The position numbers and the translations under genes are program-made. From assembly GCF_935825525.1 (NCBI RefSeq), contig NZ_CAKXZT010000133.1, forward strand, positions 1-56,448: DNA of 56,448 nt. The letters are read 5' to 3'. Below, in pieces: positions 51,878 to 56,448 of the stretch (within the stretch, counting starts at the first letter, position 1; each line of letters begins with the position of its first letter). The notes beneath the pieces were generated by a model. That model made no database searches and was not told where the DNA came from. It saw only the letters and a list, made by a program, of their open reading frames with translations. The DNA comes from Mesorhizobium escarrei. Lineage in GTDB: Bacteria; Pseudomonadota; Alphaproteobacteria; Rhizobiales; Rhizobiaceae.

Positions 51878-52978
51878 ATGCTGGACAAATCCGGATCGTC
51901 GCCTGGCCGGTCGGCTAGCACGAAGATTGCACCAGGGGCGCTGACAAATGGGTCGCAAGCCTCTGCCGATCGAGCCTCGCTTACCTACCTCACCGATGCC
52001 GAGCCCGGTATCCGCCGTTTCAGGGTCGGCAGGGGATTCTCATACAAAGGGCCTGACGGGCAGGCTGTCGACGAGGACACCATGGCCCGCATCAAGGCGC
52101 TCGCCATCCCGCCGGCGTGGACGGATGTGTGGATCGCGCCGGATGCCAACGGTCACATCCAAGCGACCGGCCGGGATCAGCGCGGACGCAAGCAATATCG
52201 CTACCATTCGCAATGGGCCGAGGAGCGCGACGGCGTCAAATATTCGAGCCTGGTTGCCTTTGCAGAGAGCCTGCCTGAGCTGCGACGCCAGATCGACGCC
52301 GATCTGCGCCGTCACGGCCTGCCGCTGGAACGCGTCGTCGCCGCTGTGGTCTGGCTGCTCGACAACACGATGATCCGCGTCGGCAATGCCGCCTACGCCC
52401 GCGACAACAACAGCTTTGGGCTGACCACGCTGCGCGACCGCCATGTCGACATCGATGGCTCGCGCCTGCGTTTCGCTTTCAAGGGCAAGTCCGGCAAGGA
52501 ATGGAAGCTGAAGCTCGTCGATCGCCGGATCGCCAGGATCGTGCGCGGGGCGCAGGATCTGCCGGGCCAGAAGCTGTTCCAATATCTCGACGAGGACGGA
52601 CGCAGGCGACCGATCCGCTCCGACGACGTCAACCGCTATATCAGGGAGACGGCGGGGGCGGATTTCAGCTCCAAGCATTTCCGAACCTGGGGCGGCACCA
52701 TCCATGCTGCGTCGCTGTTTGCGCAAACCGAACGACCCGAAAGCCAGGCACAACAGAAGCGGGTGATGAACGGCGTCATCGACAAGGTCGCCGAGCGGCT
52801 GGGCAACACGCGCGCCATCTGCCGCAAATGTTACATCCACCCACAGGTCTTCGAAGCCTGGTCCGAAGGACGGCTGCTCAGCGAAATGGCGGATGTGAAC
52901 AAGCGGAAGCGATCGATAGCCGGCCTTGACGACGAAGAAGCCGTCGTTCTGAGATGGCTGAAGGCGCAGGAAAGCTGA
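51878..52978 (+). CDS. DNA topoisomerase IB, bacterial (poxvirus-like) type
   Basis: A 366-residue type IB topoisomerase that relaxes supercoils by a 3'-phosphotyrosine intermediate. The catalytic residues are visible: RVGNAAYARDNNSFGLTTLRDRHV (first arginine), lysine in FKGKSGKEW, KHFRTWGGT (second arginine and the histidine region) and the nucleophile Y319 in RKCYIHPQVFEAW. The N-terminal 45 residues are a low-complexity tail. Such genes are frequent in Hyphomicrobiales. AGAGGAC precedes the ATG. It is alone; the 158 bp before it show nothing definite. Confidence 0.92.
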   Translation: MLDKSGSSPGRSASTKIAPGALTNGSQASADRASLTYLTDAEPGIRRFRVGRGFSYKGPDGQAVDEDTMARIKALAIPPAWTDVWIAPDANGHIQATGRDQRGRKQYRYHSQWAEERDGVKYSSLVAFAESLPELRRQIDADLRRHGLPLERVVAAVVWLLDNTMIRVGNAAYARDNNSFGLTTLRDRHVDIDGSRLRFAFKGKSGKEWKLKLVDRRIARIVRGAQDLPGQKLFQYLDEDGRRRPIRSDDVNRYIRETAGADFSSKHFRTWGGTIHAASLFAQTERPESQAQQKRVMNGVIDKVAERLGNTRAICRKCYIHPQVFEAWSEGRLLSEMADVNKRKRSIAGLDDEEAVVLRWLKAQES

Positions 52979-53041
52979 ACCGAACAGAGCAGCCATAGAC
53001 CTTCATTGTGTTGGCAGGACGCGATTTTTTTATCGACGTTG

Positions 53042-53068
53042 TGTCGGGATCGGTCCTACTGTTTCGTC
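53042..53068 (+). promoter_or_regulatory. Candidate ECF42-type promoter of the YCII-sigma operon
   Basis: TGTCGG at 53042-53047 and CGTC at 53065-53068 are separated by 17 bp, 26 bases before the YCII gene. A TGTCGA-type minus-35 and a CGTC or CGAC-type minus-10 are recalled for the ECF42 group, which is often autoregulated. The fit is a motif match only. Confidence 0.42.
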
Positions 53069-53093
53069 CTTTGAGAGAGAAAAGGACGCACCC

Positions 53094-53468
53094 ATGCTCT
53101 ACGCAATCCTCTGCTATGCCTCCGAAGACGTCGTCTGCTCGTGGAGCAAGGAACAGGACGATGCCGTCATGGAAAAACTCCTGGGCGTGCAGGAAAAATA
53201 CGCTCGGGCCGGCCGGCTTGGCCCAGTGGCGCGGCTGCTGCCGACGACCGCTGCGACTACGCTGAGAAAGGTCAAAGGCGAATCGGTCGTCATCGATGGC
53301 CCATTTGCCGAGACCAAGGAACAGTTCCTCGGCTTCTACACGCTCGAATGCGCCGATCTCGATGAGGCCGTCGATTTCGCGCGCGAGCTTTCCGAGGTCA
53401 ACCCGAGCGGCGGCTCCTACGAAATACGGCCGGTTTCGCTCTTCAGTCCCGCCAAGGTTTCAGCATGA
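53094..53468 (+). CDS. YCII/DGPF-domain protein, ECF42 partner
   Basis: A 124-residue YCII-domain protein with the family signature VIDGPFAETKEQFLGFYTLE (here DGPF at about residues 66-69) and the closing EIRPVSLF. It overlaps the sigma-factor gene by ATGA, so the two are coupled. DGPF proteins accompany ECF42 sigma factors; their role in the signalling is not known. It shares the same domain with the product of 3897-4277, to which it is a distant paralog. Confidence 0.9.
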   Translation: MLYAILCYASEDVVCSWSKEQDDAVMEKLLGVQEKYARAGRLGPVARLLPTTAATTLRKVKGESVVIDGPFAETKEQFLGFYTLECADLDEAVDFARELSEVNPSGGSYEIRPVSLFSPAKVSA

Positions 53469-54736
53469 CCGACCTTACCTGGATCAGCACAGCGATCAGC
53501 ACCGCCCGCCCACAGGCGATGGGCGCGCTGTTGCGCTACTTCCGCGATCTCGACGCGGCGGAGGAAGCTTTCCAGGACGCTTGCCTGCGAGCCCTGAAGA
53601 ACTGGCCGACAAACGGCCCGCCGCGCGATCCGGCAGCCTGGCTGATCTTCGTTGGCCGCAACAGCGGCATCGACGCGGTGCGCAAACGTGCCAAGCAGGC
53701 GCCGCTGCCGGAAGAGCACCAGATCTCCGATCTCGAAGATGCCGAGACCGATATCGCCGAACGGCTGGACGGCGCGCACTACCGCGACGACATATTGCGG
53801 CTGCTGTTCATCTGCTGTCATCCCGACCTGCCGGCCACGCAGCAGATCGCCGTGGCGTTGCGCATCGTTTCAGGCCTGAGCGTCAAGCAGATCGCCCGCG
53901 CCTTTCTCGTCGGTGAAAGCGCGATGGAGCAGCGCATCACCCGCGCCAAGGCGCGCATCGCCGATGCCGGCGTGCCGTTCGAGACGCCCGGCGCGGTCGA
54001 GCGCTCCGAGCGGCTCGCCGCGGTCGCCGCCATGGTCTACCTGATCTTCAACGAGGGCTATTCGACCAACAGCGGCGAGGCACCGGCGCGCGCGCCGCTC
54101 TGCGAGGAGGCGATCCGGCTGGCCCGGCTGCTGCTCAGGCTGTTCCAGACCGAGCCGGAGATCATGGGCCTGACGGCGCTCTTGCTTCTCCAGCATGCGC
54201 GTGCGCCGGCGCGTTTCGACGAGAACGGCGAAATCGTGCTGCTCGAAGACCAGGACCGCAGCCTGTGGAGCCGCAAGATGATCGACGAGGGGCTGGCGCT
54301 GGTCGACAAGGCGCTGCGCCACCAGAAGCCCGGTCCCTACCAGGTGCAGGCGGCGATCGCCGCCCTGCATGCGCGCGCGACAAAGCCCGAGGACACGGAC
54401 TGGAATGAGATCGAACTGCTCTACAGCCTGCTCGAGCAGATGCAGCCGTCGCCGGTGGTGACGCTCAATCGCGCCGTCGCGGTCGCCAAGGTGCGCGGGC
54501 CGGAAGCCGCACTTGCCATGATCGAGCCGCTGGATCAAAGGCTTTCCGGCTATTTTCACTTCTTCGGCCTCAAGGGTGGCCTGCTGATGCAGCTTGGTCG
54601 TGGCGAGGAGGCGCGCATCGCCTTCGACCGCGCCATTGCGCTTGCCAATACGGCCGCCGAGGCCGCCCATATCCGCATGCATATCGACCGGCTGATGAAG
54701 GAAGGCGCCGTGCGGGGTGCGAAGACAGCGCGCTGA
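53465..54736 (+). CDS. ECF42-type RNA polymerase sigma factor with TPR-like C-terminal domain
   Basis: A 423-residue sigma factor. Residues about 15-75 are sigma region 2 (MGALLRYFRDLDAAEEAFQDACLRAL, then WLIFVGRNSGIDAVRKR), residues about 115-170 are region 4 (LPATQQIAVALRIVSGLSVKQIARAFLVGESAMEQRITRAK), and residues about 185-415 are a long helical SnoaL-free, TPR-like extension (DUF6596) with LYSLLEQMQPSPVVTLNRAVAVAKV. No anti-sigma factor or transmembrane partner lies nearby, as is typical for ECF42; the extension is thought to be regulatory. It is coupled to the YCII gene. Confidence 0.92.
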   Translation: MTDLTWISTAISTARPQAMGALLRYFRDLDAAEEAFQDACLRALKNWPTNGPPRDPAAWLIFVGRNSGIDAVRKRAKQAPLPEEHQISDLEDAETDIAERLDGAHYRDDILRLLFICCHPDLPATQQIAVALRIVSGLSVKQIARAFLVGESAMEQRITRAKARIADAGVPFETPGAVERSERLAAVAAMVYLIFNEGYSTNSGEAPARAPLCEEAIRLARLLLRLFQTEPEIMGLTALLLLQHARAPARFDENGEIVLLEDQDRSLWSRKMIDEGLALVDKALRHQKPGPYQVQAAIAALHARATKPEDTDWNEIELLYSLLEQMQPSPVVTLNRAVAVAKVRGPEAALAMIEPLDQRLSGYFHFFGLKGGLLMQLGRGEEARIAFDRAIALANTAAEAAHIRMHIDRLMKEGAVRGAKTAR

Positions 54737-54917
54737 GACGACTCGCTGGTTCAACGGTCTGCCTTTGGCTTAGACCATGCCGGGATGGCGATTTTTCCCC
54801 GAAACGAGTAATGCCACGCCATTGACTGCGCCTGATGTGCCGATCCGCACGGGGACGGCATGGCACAAGGCTTTGACCGACGCCATATGAGAGCGACGGG
54901 ATCTGAAGGGAAAGAAA

Positions 54918-56429
54918 ATGACGATTGCGAAGGAAACAGCCGGGCTGCTGGCGAAACTGGGTGTCGCTGATGCCGCGCTTTCGGGCGGCGATCTCATCGT
55001 GCGCAGCCCGGTGACGGGTGAGCAGATCGCCGCGCTGAAGGCGATCTCGGCGGCCGGCGCGGCAGCGACCATCGACAGGGCGCATAAAGCCTTCCAGACA
55101 TGGCGGCTGGTGCCGGCACCGAAGCGCGGCGAGCTGGTGCGGCTGCTTGGCGAGGAATTGCGCGCGCACAAGGCCGAGCTTGGCCGGCTGGTGTCGATCG
55201 AGGTCGGCAAGATCCCCTCCGAAGGTCTCGGCGAAGTACAGGAGATGATCGACATCTGCGATTTCGCCGTCGGCCTCTCCCGGCAATTGTACGGCCTGAC
55301 CATCGCCACCGAGCGCCCGGGTCATCGCATGATGGAAACCTGGCACCCGCTGGGCGTCGTCGGCGTGATTTCGGCCTTCAACTTCCCGGTCGCGGTGTGG
55401 TCGTGGAACGCCGCGCTGGCGCTGGTCTGCGGCGACGCGGTGGTGTGGAAGCCGTCGGAAAAGACACCGCTGACGGCGCTCGCCTGCGAGGCGATCTTCA
55501 AGCGTGCGGCACAACGTTTCGGCGATGCTCCGGAAGGCTTGATTTCGGTGCTGATCGGCGATCGGGCCGTCGGCGAAATTCTGGTCGATCATCCTGATGT
55601 GCCGCTGGTCTCGGCCACTGGCTCGACCCGCATGGGCAGGGATGTCGGTCCGCGGCTGGCGAAGCGCTTTGCCCGCGCCGTGCTGGAGCTCGGCGGCAAC
55701 AATGCCGGCATCGTCTGCCCGACAGCCGATCTCGACATGGCCCTGCGCGCCATCGCCTTCGGCGCCATGGGCACGGCCGGCCAGCGCTGCACGACGCTGC
55801 GGCGCCTGTTCGTGCATGAGAGCGTCTACGACCAACTCGTTCCGCGCCTGAAGAAGGCCTATGAAAGCGTCTCGGTCGGCAATCCGCTGGAGACATCAGC
55901 GCTGGTCGGACCGTTGATCGACAAGGCGGCCTTCGACAGCATGCAGAATGCGTTGAAGGAATCCGCCGCTCAAGGCGGCAAGGTCACCGGCGGCGTGCGG
56001 GTCGAGAATGGCCATCCCGACGCCTATTACGTTCGTCCGGCGCTGGTCGAGATGCCCAAGCAGGTATCGCCGGTGACGGAAGAGACCTTCGCGCCGATCC
56101 TCTACGTGATGAAATACTCGGACTTCGACGCCGTGCTCGATGAGCACAATGCGGTCGGAGCGGGGCTGTCGTCGTCGATCTTCACCCGCGACCTGCAGGA
56201 AGCCGAGCGCTTCCTCGGCGTCGACGGGTCCGACTGCGGCATCGCCAACGTCAACATAGGCACATCGGGGGCCGAGATTGGTGGTGCCTTCGGCGGCGAG
56301 AAGGAGACCGGCGGCGGCCGCGAGTCGGGCTCCGACGCCTGGAAGGCTTACATGCGGCGCGCCACCAACACGGTGAACTATTCCAAGGCGCTGCCGCTGG
56401 CCCAGGGCGTATCCTTCGACATCGACTAG
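54918..56429 (+). CDS. ALDH7-family aldehyde dehydrogenase (piperideine-6-carboxylate / aminoadipate semialdehyde type)
   Basis: A 503-residue NAD-dependent aldehyde dehydrogenase close to antiquitin, AmaB and related enzymes, which oxidise aminoadipate semialdehyde (or its ring form piperideine-6-carboxylate) to 2-aminoadipate. It has ISAFNFPVAVWSWN (cofactor site), VVWKPSEKTPLT, the general-base E in LELGGNNAG, the nucleophile cysteine in GTAGQRCTTLRR, and the ALDH7 form NVNIGTSGAEIGGAFGGEKETGGGRESGSD. The stop is at 56427-56429 and the window ends 19 bases later. Consistent with lysine catabolism together with gcdH. The intergenic stretch 54737-54917 shows nothing definite. Confidence 0.9.
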   Translation: MTIAKETAGLLAKLGVADAALSGGDLIVRSPVTGEQIAALKAISAAGAAATIDRAHKAFQTWRLVPAPKRGELVRLLGEELRAHKAELGRLVSIEVGKIPSEGLGEVQEMIDICDFAVGLSRQLYGLTIATERPGHRMMETWHPLGVVGVISAFNFPVAVWSWNAALALVCGDAVVWKPSEKTPLTALACEAIFKRAAQRFGDAPEGLISVLIGDRAVGEILVDHPDVPLVSATGSTRMGRDVGPRLAKRFARAVLELGGNNAGIVCPTADLDMALRAIAFGAMGTAGQRCTTLRRLFVHESVYDQLVPRLKKAYESVSVGNPLETSALVGPLIDKAAFDSMQNALKESAAQGGKVTGGVRVENGHPDAYYVRPALVEMPKQVSPVTEETFAPILYVMKYSDFDAVLDEHNAVGAGLSSSIFTRDLQEAERFLGVDGSDCGIANVNIGTSGAEIGGAFGGEKETGGGRESGSDAWKAYMRRATNTVNYSKALPLAQGVSFDID

Positions 56430-56448
56430 TACCTTTTCACAGTGATGT

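Overview
The window reads as chromosomal DNA of an alphaproteobacterium of the order Hyphomicrobiales, most like Mesorhizobium or a close relative. This is inferred, not searched. The support is the high GC content, the gene families present (acetylpolyamine-deacetylase and spermidine/putrescine-type ABC genes, NicO/DUF1007 pair, DUF2126/ATP-grasp/alpha-E cluster, ALDH7 enzyme), and the many short palindromic intergenic repeats typical of such genomes. I see no rRNA, tRNA, CRISPR array, phage or complete insertion sequence. About 50 protein genes are supported on both strands. The window opens in the last codons of a plus-strand gene and closes just after an aldehyde dehydrogenase.

Layout. 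0-8.6 kb is housekeeping: KDPG aldolase, tRNA-uridine hydroxylase TrhO, a DUF533/TerB-like protein, an SDR, a YCII protein, a class I aminotransferase, a GNAT, a CDF zinc-type exporter, and a sugar-acid dehydrogenase preceded by a tiny membrane protein. 8.9-10.7 kb is a NicO-type Ni/Co permease with its DUF1007 partner. 10.8-14.6 kb holds an amidase-LysR pair diverging from an ornithine decarboxylase gene that has a long structured leader, a candidate speF RNA. 14.6-19 kb has a GNAT gene carrying a palindromic repeat inside its reading frame, an SCP2 protein with a 15-bp tandem repeat upstream, a TauD-type dioxygenase and an orphan coiled-coil protein. 19.2-30.9 kb is an accessory, regulator-rich stretch: TetR/hydrolase/oxidoreductase, MFS exporter, ArsR/SRPBCC pair, a DHFR-like gene beside a remnant of a related gene, a frameshifted hydrolase, isochorismatase, LysR, a gene remnant, and a DUF5996-acetyltransferase fusion.

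30.9-40.4 kb looks like an (acetyl)polyamine or amide uptake and degradation locus: a class II HDAC-like amidohydrolase, a YtcJ-like amidohydrolase, a four-gene polyamine-type ABC transporter closed by a strong terminator, and two paralogous serine hydrolases separated by a 145-bp palindromic element. 40.5-44.7 kb has Tex and glutaryl-CoA dehydrogenase. 45.0-51.7 kb is the most notable system: a 1131-aa transglutaminase/DUF2126 amidoligase, an 801-aa circularly permuted ATP-grasp/alpha-E fusion and a second transglutaminase in one tight operon. It is a predicted peptide-ligation and peptide-cleavage system whose substrate is unknown. 51.9-56.4 kb has topoisomerase IB, an ECF42-type sigma factor with its YCII/DGPF partner and a matching promoter candidate, and an ALDH7 piperideine-6-carboxylate/aminoadipate-semialdehyde dehydrogenase that would feed the same lysine route as glutaryl-CoA dehydrogenase.

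Repeats are a theme. At least five kinds of palindromic element occur, two loci show one palindrome nested inside another, and one element lies inside a protein-coding frame.
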